Below, piece after piece: positions 11,569 to 24,025 of a stretch of 64,000 nt of DNA. The notes beneath the pieces are model-generated. The model made no database searches. It saw only the letters and a list, made by a program, of their open reading frames with translations, and was not told the origin of the DNA. How positions within the stretch are numbered: position 1 is the first letter of the stretch; each line of letters starts with the position of its first letter. The translations under genes were made by a program, and so were the position numbers. This stretch comes from Aquilaria yunnanensis (lineage: Eukaryota; Streptophyta; Magnoliopsida; Malvales; Thymelaeaceae), in assembly GCA_039654915.1 (NCBI GenBank), contig CM077599.1:14510501-14574500 (forward strand). Reading direction: 5' to 3'.

Positions 11569-14500
11569 CTAGGTTCTTTTGAACAAGTCAGAGAGGCTCT
11601 GCTTTTCATTCTCCTTGTCTGCACAGCTTTCTTCATCTATGGTAGGTGGTCCGGATGCACCCAGGCTTATGGATTCCGTTAAGTACTCTTCCACCCGGGA
11701 TGAGTATTCCCCTTGGATAGGGTTAGGAGTTCCAAGAATGGCCTCAGCTTGTTCACTTGATGTTATGGTTACCTGATTGAGCGACTCCAAGGAAGAGCTC
11801 CGGGATAAAGTTCCGGATGCAACTGTAATTTCATCCCTCTCATCAATGGTTGATTCGAGGGAACACACGGATCTTGCAGTCTGTGAGGGTGCAGACTGCT
11901 TGGACCTCTCCTTCACTCTTCTGCACCAGCTGTGAAGTGATTCTCTCACACTTTCAGCAACCAACGCTTTCTTAAATCGAGACCCCATCTGAAGGCATAA
12001 TGATGGAAATGTTAGAAAGCCACATCCATACTGGACATGTAAACATCTGTTTCCAGTCAGCTACATTGTTATAATTCCCATGTTTCAGTAATGAACATCC
12101 TAACTCTTTGATTAGCATGAACAAGTGAAGGCTTTACTGATGAGGGCAGCCCTGGCTGAGTGGTTTAAGATCAAGCATAATCTACCTTGTCCAACAGAGA
12201 GCTAAATTGTTGCAAGTTGAAGACTAGGCAAACCTGTGTAACAATTACATTCAGGGGCACAGTGCTAAAGCTGCACCAGAACTGAACAAGGATCCTGCAT
12301 TCGCCCAAATAAGATAAGATAATATACTGTTATAGTCGTTTACGCGCACAAACTCGAACCTAAAAAGAATATCTTGAAATAATTTGAGGCTGAGACTATG
12401 AAATCTTCAATGCACATATATACTTTAGTAGGTCCATACCCAGAAGTCAGTCGAACAATTATCATAGGATGATTTTTCATGAAGCATGACCTCTCCTTGA
12501 ATCCCCACTGGATAAATCACAGACAAAATGGAGAACCATAAAAAACCAAAAAATAAAACAAAAAAGGAACCCCATTATCATGTTTAAACTATGTTACTTT
12601 CCAGAGTGAAAACAGCGTCCTGCAATAAGAGTTCTCAAGTTAGAGGATTAGATGAAATCTTGAGGGGTTTTTACTTGTTAAATTGGCTTCATCCGGATGA
12701 AATGAAGGCAAATAAGCGGGAGTTCTTACCAGTGACCAGATAAAGGTAGCCATCTCGAAGGCATTCTGCTTGAAACAGAAAACAAAGCCGTTGTTAGAAT
12801 AAAATGCAAAGTATTAGCTTGAATCATAGCCTTGTATTTTGTACATGATTTAGTGATAATCACCTGAAAAATGATAAACTGTATCAACCTCAATAGTATT
12901 TCTGGTTTTCTAAACCAAAACAAGTCATCACGTGGTTTCACATGAGCTCCTGCTGATGGACCCATTTGCTCGATTTCAAGTGCCAAGGATGAAACGACGT
13001 GTTGAAGTTTTGTCCCGACCAACATAACCAGCTTTTTGCATGAAAAGCAGCATTGTTCAAACTATATCACTTTGAAATTTTCAATCCATTTTTCTTTTTG
13101 AGCTGATGCTGGTACTTACAATTGCAGGGATGAAGGAAAGCCAGAAGTAAATATTCAGACCTGAAACATAATTAAATAACTTAAATTAGTTATGAAGCCA
13201 CGATTCTTGACCAAGACAAAAGAGAGAAGCCATATATAGACATGGATGGTAAAGCAATATGCAGCTGAATGATACTTCCACGTGAAGGTTAGCTCTCTTA
13301 TTCTCAGCCCAAAAGGTAATCTTGAGAAGGCAGAACTGAAATGGTTTCAGACGTTGAGATGTTACCATGAATGTTAATGAACATGCAAGCAATGGCATAT
13401 CCCCAAAGTGGCCAGCTGCAACATAAAAATTTTTATTCCAATCACATATTTGATTTGCTAGAGAAGTAAAATAGTAACTTAGAATAACTTGACAAACTCA
13501 CTGTAATCTTGATCTTGTCAGGTGAGTGGAAGTGGACAAAAACTAAAGAAGAACAGAAAAAAGAGACTATGGATGGCCAATACCTAATTCCAAGAATACC
13601 ATGAAACTCATCCTCCATGCTTCGCACCATATATTTATGAAAATTATAAGAAGGTGGCAGTTTGTGCTTCTGAAAACTCGATAAACAACAAACACAATTA
13701 GTCTCAGGAATAGTTACAGCAATGCGGATAAACAAATGCTGGAGTTGATGGTGATAAAATGCGATTGATTTAGTCATCTTTCATGACATAAGCATCCGGG
13801 AAATCTTGATAGCAATGAATAAAACTAAATTAAAGTTCCGAACTTTCATGAATGTGCCAGCTTCCATCTATTAATCTGTTCCTCCTTAACATGTGCCCAG
13901 CTCTGCTAGTCAAATTCTCCCAGATGAAGTTGTCCCATTTGGAAGAAAATAAAACAAGAACTAACAAGAAATCATGCAAATCAGTTACTCACGGTGATGA
14001 AACCCAGTCGAAGTGCCAAGTAATCCGACTTCTTTACAGAGCTATTGAACTGTCTCAGGAAGCAAAGCTACAAAATAGAAACAAAAATAAATGAACAACT
14101 GATAAAAAAGGCCTAGAAACATTTTCAGAAGGGCCATACAAAAACAAAGAGATAAAAAATCACCATCCAAATGAGGAACCGGCTCTTGCTCCATGGATGA
14201 GATGTGTGATGGAATACAAAGGTAGATTGTCGCCTCATCACTTTGCTTCTCCTTGCTATGCAATGGGAACAAAGTTAAGGAAATGCTTGCATGAGTCTTA
14301 ACCAACAAAGTTCTAGATAAATAAGATAAGAAGCTAGAGAAGGCATCAAGTCTACTTTACATTTCATCCTAATTACATACCTTGCAAACTTCCATCAGCA
14401 GTCAAGTTGGCTTGGTTTTCCCATTTTCTCCAACTGTATATCTGTACCATGTATTTCCAAAACATAAAGTTGCTAATCCGCATGCTAAAGGCAATTAGAA

Positions 14501-15672
14501 ATACATGAACCATCGGACAACATTTTCTCTATTTTTCTCCTTTTTTCTTTTTCTTATGGGGACCGAAAAAATTGCAGGATTATCCAGAAAAAAAGAACTT
14601 TATCACTACTAGTTTTGAGCCTTTTTTCCTTCTTTGAACATGTACCATCACCGTGCCTCAATATGATCTTGTTATGTTTTAAAGAAAACTATGAATTTAA
14701 GGAGCAGGAAGCTTTTATTGTGAAGAACTATGAATGGAAGCTGCACCTTGCTCATAGCCAGACCAACTGCCAGACAACTATAGAGGACATGAGTGATACC
14801 AAGAACAAATAAAAATCGGTGGAGCTGCTCAAGCCCCTCCAACGACACAAATGGTTCATGTCCCTGCGTTCACCACACTCAATGAGAGCTAGTTTACATA
14901 ACGTGAACGAATGCAGATCCAAGTGAGTTTAACAGCTGCTGACCTCCCCACATAGATGAGTTTTAGGAGTAGTCAATCCTCCGGGAGGAATAATGGTCTC
15001 ATTTGTGAAAGAGGAAGAACCTTCTAGGAAGAACTTCTTACTGATGTCAAAATCTTCCTCGGAGCAAGTATAGAACCTACTGGTGAAAATAGATGAATTT
15101 ACGCATATCTCAGATATCCACTTTGCCCATTGTGCCAAGAGCAAAGATATAAGACCAAGCAGCATCAACTCTATCAGGAAACAAAAAGAAAAATGAAGTC
15201 ACACAACTGAAATTGCAGAAACCAAATCCTAATACTAGCCAAACTGAACCCTTTATGAGAGAAGGAGAGAGAGCACAGACAAAGACAAGATTCAATCTTT
15301 TATGAAGAAGAATCATTGGAGCTTCTATTCATGTCAGATTACCGAGCACTGAGTAATCTATCTACCTTCCTTAATCTTTTCCAGAGAAGCAAAAAGAGCC
15401 TTCCTTCTTGTCTTTTTGAGCCACTGGCCAAAATACCAGGTGATAAAAGTAAATCACTTGTACTAACAAAATGCTTGGGAAGTTCAACAGCAAACAAATG
15501 AAGAAGGCACTGAAATTATCCGAAAGACAGGTCGCTGTTCCGTTACCTTTCCAAATCTATAGATGGAGCGCTCGACCAAAAAACAGACAAAAACCAGTAC
15601 GGTAACCAAGGAAGCAACAGTATAAGTTGGGGTCTCAGCCAGAGACCTTCCTTCCCTTATCAACTGCTCCAT
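11569..15672 (-). CDS. MLO-like protein, MLO4/MLO11/MLO14 clade, 15 exons
   Basis: Exons on the minus strand: 15672-15547, 15423-15366, 15170-14944, 14863-14747, 14441-14381, 14255-14164, 14067-13993, 13669-13584, 13415-13366, 13160-13120, 13031-12864, 12765-12730, 12507-12440, 12294-12234, 11988-11569. All junctions are GT..AG and phases join to 561 codons plus TAG. MLO proteins have seven membrane spans with an outside N-terminus and act as calmodulin-regulated membrane proteins, reported as Ca2+ channels. The N-terminus ([15 protein letters not shown]) precedes the first span at about residues 17-34. Family hallmarks include [51 protein letters not shown] and KPRDDLFWF. The C-tail [21 protein letters not shown] (from residue 423) is the calmodulin-binding helix. 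The wording matches Arabidopsis MLO4 most closely as I recall it; that clade works in root touch and gravity responses rather than mildew susceptibility. No damage seen. Confidence 0.93.
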
Positions 15673-15939
15673 TAGTCACATCAGCAGCACCAACTGAAAC
15701 TCCTAAATTCCAAGGGACGTTCTAGTTGGAGTTCCCACAAATGAAGCTTCTCCAGGAAAATGTGAGATTCTCCAGGAGACAAAGCAAGTGAAAGATCCAG
15801 TAGATGGGGAAGTTGGGATTGTGGGTTTTCTATCTTGGCTGGCAGCGCCAGTGGCCTGGGCACTGACAAGTTCTTTCTTTTCGTTTTTGTTTGATTAATC
15901 TGGTCTGGCTCAGAGAACGTGGGAAGCTTAAAGTTCATT

Positions 15940-17429
15940 AATTTTGATGGTTATATTGTACTTGCATCTAATTTTGTCAGCACCACCCACCTTCGATCTG
16001 CATTGAAATCAATAAAATCTCTCGCTGTCTCTTTTGCCTTCACCAAATAAAACCTAAGCACATGGGAGGTCTCTTGGGTCTTGATACCTGTTTGTCTTCC
16101 CTCCCCAGTCCCAAAGCCCCAAGTCCCAAGTCCCACTCCCACCCACATTTCCTCCTCCATTTGTGGCAAATTTAAAGATCTAACGGTCTACTTTTATTCC
16201 CCCACCCCCACCCCCGCCCACCAAAAGAATTTAACGTTTAGAGAATGAAAATGGGAAGTAGGAGTTGCTTTTCTAAGTACACAACAGTCATGTCTTCTTC
16301 ACAACATATCGTGAATCGAGGGGCCAATTGAATCGAAGACAACAAGTCCATGGAAGATGTTGATTCAAGCGAAGCCAAGAATTATACCGCAAAGCTCAAC
16401 CTTTCTATTGAGTTTTCGTCGGATTACTTGGACGAGGATTCGGACCTCGAAGTTGACTACCGCGGGAGTCCGTCTAACGGAGGCCAAAAAAAGGAGATGT
16501 TGGGAGCCATGGGTGAGCTCTCTCATAGGCAGGACATTCCGCAGAAGGGTTGGTTCCCAATGCATTGGTCCGGGGGAAGATTTATTTCTCTTCAAATTGC
16601 TTGACGGTGGGTCGGTGGGAAATATGCCATCTGGGTTCGGCTTCCGGAGCTGCTGACCGAAACATGCCAGATTCTGAGGGGAGAAGCTGGGATCATGGGT
16701 ACTGAAAATCGAGGCCGACACTGAATGAAGAATTTGCGTCCAGATTGATCATAATAAGCCGCTGAGTAGAAATTAACGGACAGAAGCAGACAGTGGTGTA
16801 TGAAGGCGTTTAGGGGCTCTGCTTCAAGTGTTGATGGAGGGGACAGCGGGAGAGCAGTTCCAACCTAGTCCAGGTCTTTTGAAGGTGAAGCAGTAGTTGG
16901 CCAACATGATGATGCGTGTTCTGTTCATGTCAATCATACAACTTTTGTTCCTTCAGGATTAGTATTTCATCTACAAACGCTTGGCCCTTGATTCCTGCAT
17001 CTGATACTGATAGTAGTACTATTCTTGTATCGCTTTTGATTTAAAACGACTAATTTATCAACAGAAAATGATGGTCGCACCGAACAGGAAGGCGATATTC
17101 TTGAATCCCTGTTTATGTTCTCTTACTAGGAAGATGGACAATATCATTCTCATATAGCTGGTGAACATGATTTATAATCGCTTACATTACATGTTTTCAT
17201 GTACTCCGCAAGATATTCGATGATTTGCAATGAGGTCAGGCCATCCGGTAGGCGGTAGCGCTTCTGCGAGCACATTTGACTGGGGCTGGACGTCTAGCGA
17301 AGTAGCGATGGTGCATGGGATGGCGGCTGGACGCTACCAAAAAGCAATGATTTGGGGTCAAACCCTTTTTCTATCCCTCGTTTGTGTTAGCTTTGCAATT
17401 GAGCCCCTAATGGTTTTTTAGGATGTATA
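15940..17429. other. region upstream of MLO; unrecognised open frame, no firm gene
   Basis: This holds the MLO promoter and leader (to about 16200, including a C-rich CCCCCACCCCCACCCC-type tract near 16200). After that comes non-repetitive sequence with one 84-codon plus-strand frame at 16350-16604 (starts MEDVDSSEAKNYTAKLNL) and a 63-codon frame at 17230-17421. Neither matches a family I know. The first has a plausible protein composition and could be a remnant of a gene or a short divergent transcript, but it lacks support. I treat both as unproven. Confidence 0.3.
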
Positions 17430-18470
17430 TGTATATAAGTAGTAAATAATTCCTACAAAATCATAAAATTAGATGTACTAAAAATAATATAGGAAATATT
17501 TTAATATGCAACTATAACGTGTACAAATATATAAACATAACTGTAGATATATAATCGCATATGTGAAAAAGAATAAACTCATTTATATAACTAAGCTTAT
17601 GAACCTAATATGCATGTTTAATATACAATAATGAAATTAGTAAGTGTTACATAAATACTTAAACAATTAAACTCATACATATAATTGAATATACCTGTAA
17701 CAATTTTTAGAATTTTGTTTTTCATTTATACACATATGTCTTACTTGTTTATACATATTCCTAACCTTTTTTCGTATATTAGATTCACATATATTTGTCA
17801 TACATTTGTAAGCATATCAAATTTTAGTAGGAAAAATATTTTGGCACATTTCAATTTGTAAATATTTATTATTCAGTTTGTACATATCTTTAACTTTATT
17901 TGTACATCAAGTTCATAAATATCTAACATCTACTATTATATTACTATTAATTAAATTTTTATCCTAATTTTCATTTCATCTACAAAAATAAAAGTCTGGT
18001 TCATGCAATTGAATATATTATAACATATCCCCGATTCCATGTGCACATATGTGATACATGTTTTCTATATATCCATCACTTACCTTATATATCAATTTTT
18101 ATACATGCCTATCATCCAAGTTGTACATATATCAAAATTTGATAGAAAACTAGATTTGAAGCATTCACACATATTTTTTCATATGAGGTCGAATCCGAAC
18201 ATATTGTATATATCAATAACATATTTGTGGTTTCATTTGTACACATGTCACACATTATTTGTATAAATCCCCCAATTTCTTTGTAAATCAAGTTTGTATA
18301 TATCTGATATCTAATTTGTACATATCTTCATTTATGAAAAAACACAGGATTTAATGTGTTCACATTTAATGAAAGATAGTATTGGATATATTTAAACATA
18401 AGGGATGAGAAGCATATTTGACTTACCCAATTGTCAATGTTTTAGGAGATTTCTCTATTGCTTAATTACT
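17430..18470 (+). repeat. AT-rich dispersed repeat (TTTGTACATAT family), plus orientation
   Basis: About 1 kb built of degenerate units around TTTGTACATAT, CATACATATAATTGAATAT and TTCACATATATTTG. The reverse complement of 55090-55490 and of 56540-56770 aligns with parts of this block (for example AATTGAATATACCTGTAAC against AATTGAATATACATGTAAC). No coding capacity or terminal repeat is evident, so the element class is unknown. Confidence 0.5.
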
Positions 18471-18593
18471 TGGTCATGAGCTAATCACCCAAGAGTTTTG
18501 AATTGGACGGACTATCAACCATAGGGACAAGCATGGATGTTTCTTCTTGTCTAAGGTGCAAGCTTTCGGTGCAAGGCAACATTTATTAGGTGA

Positions 18594-18724
18594 TTTATGA
18601 CTGGAGCCTTATTCTTCTTGAGGAATCTATCGAGATCCTTATTTTGATATAGGTGATTTATTAGTCGAGCCTTCTTTTTGATAGAGGTGCACTTGAGGAA
18701 TCTATGGAAATTCTTATTCTGAGT
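18594..18724 (+). repeat. short imperfect tandem duplication
   Basis: AGGTGATTTATGACTGGAGCC...GAGGAATCTATCGAGATCC is followed by AGGTGATTTATTAGTCGAGCC...GAGGAATCTATGGAAATTC, two copies of roughly 60-70 bp. The DNA from 18471 to 18867 otherwise shows no gene. Confidence 0.6.
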
Positions 18725-18889
18725 TCATTATTTGCTCGTGGTCAGTATGTGAGAAAGACTTGTTTTGTTGCAAAAGAATTCAGTTCTGTTCCTTTTGCTT
18801 TTCAAACTCTTCTTTATCACATGCATGGTGATGACATAGGATATAAGTCGTCATTTTTTGAAGATTTCACTACTAAAATGTAGGACTTT

Positions 18890-19375
18890 ATCAACTTTCA
18901 TTTACCAATGCGGAGCCGTTGGTAAATGGCAGTTGGTATTCGATACGTTGGAAAATTTTTTATCAACGCGCAATTAATAACATGTTGGTAAATTCCAACG
19001 TGTAGACGTTGGTAAAATTCACGTTGGTAATTACCAATGGTCATGAACCAGGCTTGGTTTCCATCGCGTAGTTCTAGTTACCAACTGCTGGGCAGTTAGT
19101 AACTTACCAATTACCAACTGCTGGCAGTTGGTAACAGTTGGTAACTTACCATGGTAACTTACCAACTGCTAACCAACTGCTGGCAGTTGATAATTACCAA
19201 CTGTCGTAGGAACCCGCGTTGGTAGTTACCAACTTACATCAGTTGGTAAGGGAGTTGTTATGAAACCGTTGGTAATTACCAACTTGCATACGCGTTGGTA
19301 ACAGGATGACAGGCGGTAATTACCAACGCGCGCAAGTTGGTAAGTTCCCCATTTGCATGTTGGTAATGTACATTA
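18890..19375. repeat. CACTA subterminal repeat array, left
   Basis: More than 25 copies of TTACCAAC or its complement GTTGGTAA, often paired head to head as GTTGGTAATTACCAAC, with GCG or CAG spacers. Such arrays bind TnpA-like proteins in known CACTA elements. A short matching array sits at the right end (23838-24025). Confidence 0.85.
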
Positions 19376-19831
19376 AACGTTCCAGGTTTCGGTTATTTCG
19401 TATTTTTCCCATTTTTAATACACATTCAAAATTAACATACCAATTCAAAAGTTCCCCCAGGCTGTAGGCTTGATTCCTCTTTTAACTTTTTACCTCAAAT
19501 AAGAATATAATACAAACAGCTAGCATCTTAAACAATTGAAACAATTGCAGAAAGCAATGTCCAACATTGTACACATTTGGGAATTTGTACTTACATTAAC
19601 ATACATTTTATCCAGTAAAGCCCTATGTTAAGACAAATGTAGTAAATGAAAGAAGACAAGAAGATATGTCTGCGACATCCATAAGTAAGCTCCTAGTTTT
19701 TTCTTTATAATGTTCGCTCAACAATATTGAACATAATCTGTTTGTTTTGATAATATACAAAAAATGGTCACTTCAAACAACTTGTTGAACGACGCAATAA
19801 GAGATGAAAAAATAGGAAGAAAATCCATTAC

Positions 19832-20933
19832 TGAGTCATCACAGCCATTTTGAAGATAATGGTAGTACTCATAAGAACCTTGAACCAGAGAAGAAATGCC
19901 ACCAGAGACTGAAAAGGAAATTAGAAAAAAAAAAGTCAATAAACAAAAATTAAATACCACATGGCAAGCATAAAGGAAAATCAAAATAGTCAAACACACA
20001 TAGACACTCACCACCACTGCTAGGAATTCCTATATGCACATATTTAAGCATAGCAGAACCTAACAACACCAAGGAAAGGATAAAACAGAGAAGCGAAACC
20101 ATTAGCAATCTCAAACTTTCTGCAGTAGATGAACTTACCTTTATGATTAGAGCTTTTCTTTGAACTGGCTGAAACTGTTGACAGATCAAGGGCGTTGGCA
20201 ATTCTCAAAAGGAGACGATCAAACGGTAATCCAAGCCTTAAATGCAGGGATTTCCTTACTTCAACTGAAAATGTACAAACTCTTAGTCAATAATCCTGAT
20301 ATAATACCATATCAACTATCAAACTATGCAATCCAATTCGTACACTCATTACATTTCAGAAGCTTCATTATAACAATATTGCTAAAATTGAGCATATTTC
20401 TCATAGGCAAGTATTTATCTGTATAGTAAGTCATCACCAATGCCTTACTATTTGTTAACCAAGGTTACATAATCTGACAATGAAAATTCATTTTGCAGAA
20501 TAAAAGCAGCTCAATTTAGTTGACAATTAGCTGTCGCTTTTGAGTTTAGAAAAGACATGGCTGGAGAGATAGCAAGATACGACTGAATAGACACAAAAGT
20601 ATACCAATACTAAAATAGTGTTTACCTAAGGTCATAGAAGACAATAGTAACTTCAAGCAAAAAGGATTCTAATAAACTTAGTTTGGTAAGGACAGTGGCC
20701 ACTTTCAAATTCAGATAAGAACGGGATTGACTGAAGGGAAGAAAGGAACGTTCTGGCTGAAAGTAGTCAAATAAGAACTTTCATAGTGCCACTGATAGAT
20801 AGCTTTTTATTAATAAAATATAATGGCTCTAACTGCGAATACCTTGCTTCATCTCTGTTTCCCCATAATTAAGTTCATAGACAACAGTAATTGGATGAAG
20901 AAGCCCAGGCAAACAGAAGTGGTATGGGTGTAG
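19832..20933 (-). pseudogene. captured fragment of a Ufm1-specific protease (UFSP2-type) gene, three exons
   Basis: Exons on the minus strand: 20933-20843, 20264-20139 and 19908-19832, each bounded by AG/GT and joining in phase. They encode [40 protein letters not shown] and [16 protein letters not shown], which I recognise as the segment before the catalytic cysteine in plant UFSP. The family removes the ubiquitin-like modifier UFM1 from substrates and matures its precursor. The piece stops just before the GWGCAYRS cysteine motif, and both N-terminus and catalytic domain are absent, so it cannot act as a protease. Retained introns show that genomic DNA, not a cDNA, was captured. A neighbouring minus-strand frame at 21160-20990 (EPDDLYFSARISAAITAAAY) may belong to another captured piece; I cannot place it. 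Confidence 0.85.
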
Positions 20934-22917
20934 CTACAAACAAAGAAAATCTCAAATTGTTTGCAGAATGACAAATCACACACTTTCTGTAAGCAATAAT
21001 AAGATATCACAAAGAGGACAAGAGCCAAATCTCCTTCAAGTACATCAGGCACTCGGGACAGATCATACCACGGATAGTAAATCAATATATTTAGATAAGC
21101 AGCAGCAGTTATAGCAGCAGAAATTCTAGCAGAAAAGTATAAATCATCAGGTTCCAATTCTTCTTCACTTAATTAATCATAAACTAGGCCAAAATATAGT
21201 TTGATGTAATTTTCGCATTACTTCTAGTCATATCCAAGAGTATCATTTAATCAGAGCATTTTATTTGTTAGATCATGTCTCAAGATAATGGAACCCCAAA
21301 TATATTAAGTACAGTATTCAAAAGGGTGAAGATAGCAATTTTTGGTAGAGACGGAAGCTGAAGGAGAGCAGTCTTGGAATTTTATCCTACCAGTTTTAGC
21401 AAGTATAACAGCCAGTTGTTGCAGCTTACAAATTAAGTATGGTTGTTATTATTTAAACAACAAAATCCCATGTAACAAAACATGCAGATTCTCCGACTAG
21501 CCCACTTTGGGTGTGTGCCAACTCTACTAACAAGGTTCCCTACCAAATAAGTACAGACAAATAAAAGCGAAAAGCATACTGTAGTATGGCACTGAAGAAG
21601 CACCAAACAATAAAGAAAAAATGCAGACGCCTGAAGGAAAACAAAGAGTTTGGAAGTTAATAAGCTATGAGTTTGATTGCCAAATGTAACAAGCTGGAGC
21701 TACGATAACATAATCCAGCAGTTTTACGAAAAGGCTCACCTGCAAAGATCTAAATTTTATGCTTAAATCCTCCATCCTCAGGTTTTTACTGAACAAATTA
21801 ATACTGCTTGTGACATCAATGTTATTGTTCTTGGAGGCAGTAACCAATGAGTACCCAACGTATAAGCAATCCAAGACAAAAGAGAGATCGCCCCACTTGC
21901 TGAGAGAACTCAATAAAATGCATCTTAGTAAGCTTCTAATTAAATTTATTCAACTAAAGAAAACATGAATGCACTCACAAATAGTATTCTAATATTAAAA
22001 AACTTGTTCCATAGCAGATATCACATGAAAAAGGACATCTATTGTTTTTTAAGATTATAAGAAACTGAAAAGTTTGCGGTTTAATTGCAACAATAGGTGG
22101 AAACGGAAGTACAAAACCTAGTTAACACATACAAACTTAAACATCTTAAAGAAAATCAAATAGATATGATTCTGCTATCAAATAAGTACAGAAGGACAGG
22201 TGAATAAACAGCAGCTAAAAGCGCCAAGAAAAATAAAACAAAAACTGTTTTGTCCTTAGCACAGACAAAAACTAAGGATCCTACCCCTCCAATATCAAAA
22301 GAACATTGGAACAAAACAGATTTCTCCACGTGTTTCTGGAAAAATAACAAACAACATGGAACATTCAGTACCAACTTCCCTTTGCCATTTGATAGAGTTT
22401 TGGAACTTCTTTCACAAAAGAATCAAAATGACATACACCAAATCCTAATTTATTAGGAAGAAGGATTAGAGGCTGAGCTTAAATGCATTTAGTCATAAGG
22501 ATAAAGTAGAGCAAGCAAAATCAACTCCAGTAGTGTTATCTTATTTCCAGAGTACCAGTAGCAGGACGACATAGAGAGTTTTGGCATTCTTTTTCATCTC
22601 TTTGCGCTAAAACCATCATTAGCTAGACATTCTTTTTCCCGAAGGACAGCTAGACATTTTCTGGCTTTGTTTTTCTAATCTCTTTAGAAGAACAGATCCA
22701 GACTACATAACAGAGCAAACAAGAAATGAGACAAACGCTTCAAAAGTTTGAATACTTAAAAAACAAAAGGCATTGAATTTGATCAATCTAGCAATAACTC
22801 CGAATTCAAACTGTAACAGAACAGTTCCTACACTCAGATTACATGCTACACACATATCCACAAAGGCGAGTTAGCAGACGGATAAATCAACTGCAAAAGT
22901 CGGAGGCACTTACTCAC

Positions 22918-23050
22918 CAGCGGCGGAGGCACTCGGCGGAAGCCTTCTTGATGTTTCCGATATCAAAAGGATCGAAAGAGAACTCATCGTCCTGGTTGTC
23001 GGAGCAGCTGCTATCGGACTCCAGGTCCTGTCGCCGTCGCTTTGGTTGTT
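22918..23050 (-). pseudogene. captured exon resembling the N-terminus of an ACA-type Ca2+-ATPase
   Basis: The minus-strand frame reads RRRQDLESDSSCSDNQDDEF followed by FSFDPFDIGNIKKASAECLR and RW, then a GTGAGT donor at 22917. The pattern DPFDI.N.K.AS.E.LRRW and the splice position match the start of plant autoinhibited Ca2+-ATPases of the ACA9/ACA10 type, which continue with RQAALVLNASRRF. That continuation was not found. A TGA lies just upstream in frame, so no start codon remains. The piece sits inside the CACTA element and is taken as a second captured fragment. Identity rests on about 25 residues. Confidence 0.5.
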
Positions 23051-23399
23051 CTCAATAAGCGGCTGCTGCTACAACAACCCTAAACCAAAAACCCCAAAAA
23101 AAGATCAGAAACCCAAAAAAGGTAAGTAATTAAAGAGGTGAGCTGTGTTGAGAGTGAATTAAATTACAAGAGTAAGGGAGAGGCTAGGAGAAGAGAACAT
23201 ATTCTTGGGGAGAGAAAGAGAGAGGAGGAGCGGCGAAGTGATGGCGTCGGTAGGCATGCTGTTGTTGCCATTGTAAGGTATATCTGCCACGATTCTCGCA
23301 ACAGGTGAAAAGCTAGTGACGGTGGGCATGGAGTACCAATTCGTCGCAGGCCGCTTATTTCAGACAGGGAACAAACTGGAATCGCAGGCAGAAGAGCTC

Positions 23400-23640
23400 T
23401 CAATCGGGCGTTGATTTTGACGGCAAATCAACGATGGCAAATCGCAGGCGAAGGAAGGCCAATGAAATCACGACAGAAGATGGAATCACAAACGAAATCA
23501 TGATGGACGACGGAAAATCGTAGACGGAATTGCGAAGGAAGGTGGAATCCCAGACGAAATCGCGACAAAGGATAGAATCGAAGAAGAAATCGTAGGCAGA
23601 AGGAGGTTGATGGAGGACGGAGGACGGGTGGTGGCTGGGG
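23400..23640. repeat. purine-rich degenerate minisatellite inside the CACTA element
   Basis: Repeated variants of GACGGAATCGCGA, GACGAAATC and AAGGTGGAATC occur with a spacing of roughly 25-30 bp. Frames through it on both strands are low-complexity and not taken as genes. Confidence 0.5.
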
Positions 23641-23837
23641 ATGAATGACCAATTTGTATATATAATAATATACAATTTGTATTGTGTATGAATATATATA
23701 TTAACATATTTATAGAGTGAAATTAAAAATTATGGTTTTAATATATATGGTGAGATTGGATATCCTAAAATATATTATTATTATTATTATTATTATTATA
23801 TGAAATTTCAATATAATAATATATTATTATAATTACT

Positions 23838-24025
23838 AACGCGCGTTACCAAAGTGTATGCGCGTTGGTAATTTGCCCGTAAGAAAATGGTTGATTTACC
23901 AATGCGTTTGACCGTTGGTAAATTACCAACGTGCTGACGCGTTGGTAATTTTCAAATTTTTTTACCAACGGTCTTACGCGTTGAAAATTACCAACGCGCT
24001 GGCCGTTGGTAATTTGCCCGTTGGA
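23838..24025. repeat. CACTA subterminal repeat array, right
   Basis: Motifs GCGCGTTGGTAATTTGCCCG, TTACCAATGCG and TTACCAACGCGCTG lie just inside the right terminus. They are inverted relative to many copies at the left end. Confidence 0.8.

Noticed and set aside
12143..12170. tRNA-like word CCTGGCTGAGTGGTTTAAG inside an MLO intron
   Set aside because: It resembles a Leu/Ser tRNA D-arm, but no anticodon or T-arm follows at the right distance. A B-box-like word nearby (about 12350) lies on the opposite strand, so neither a tRNA nor a SINE is supported.
16350..16721. overlapping frames on both strands (84-118 codons)
   Set aside because: Three competing frames, no recognised domain, no splice or promoter support; kept only as an unproven note.
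19000..19370. regularly spaced repeats considered as a CRISPR-like or satellite array
   Set aside because: The repeats are palindromic TTACCAAC words inside a CACTA terminus with irregular spacing; the genome is eukaryotic.
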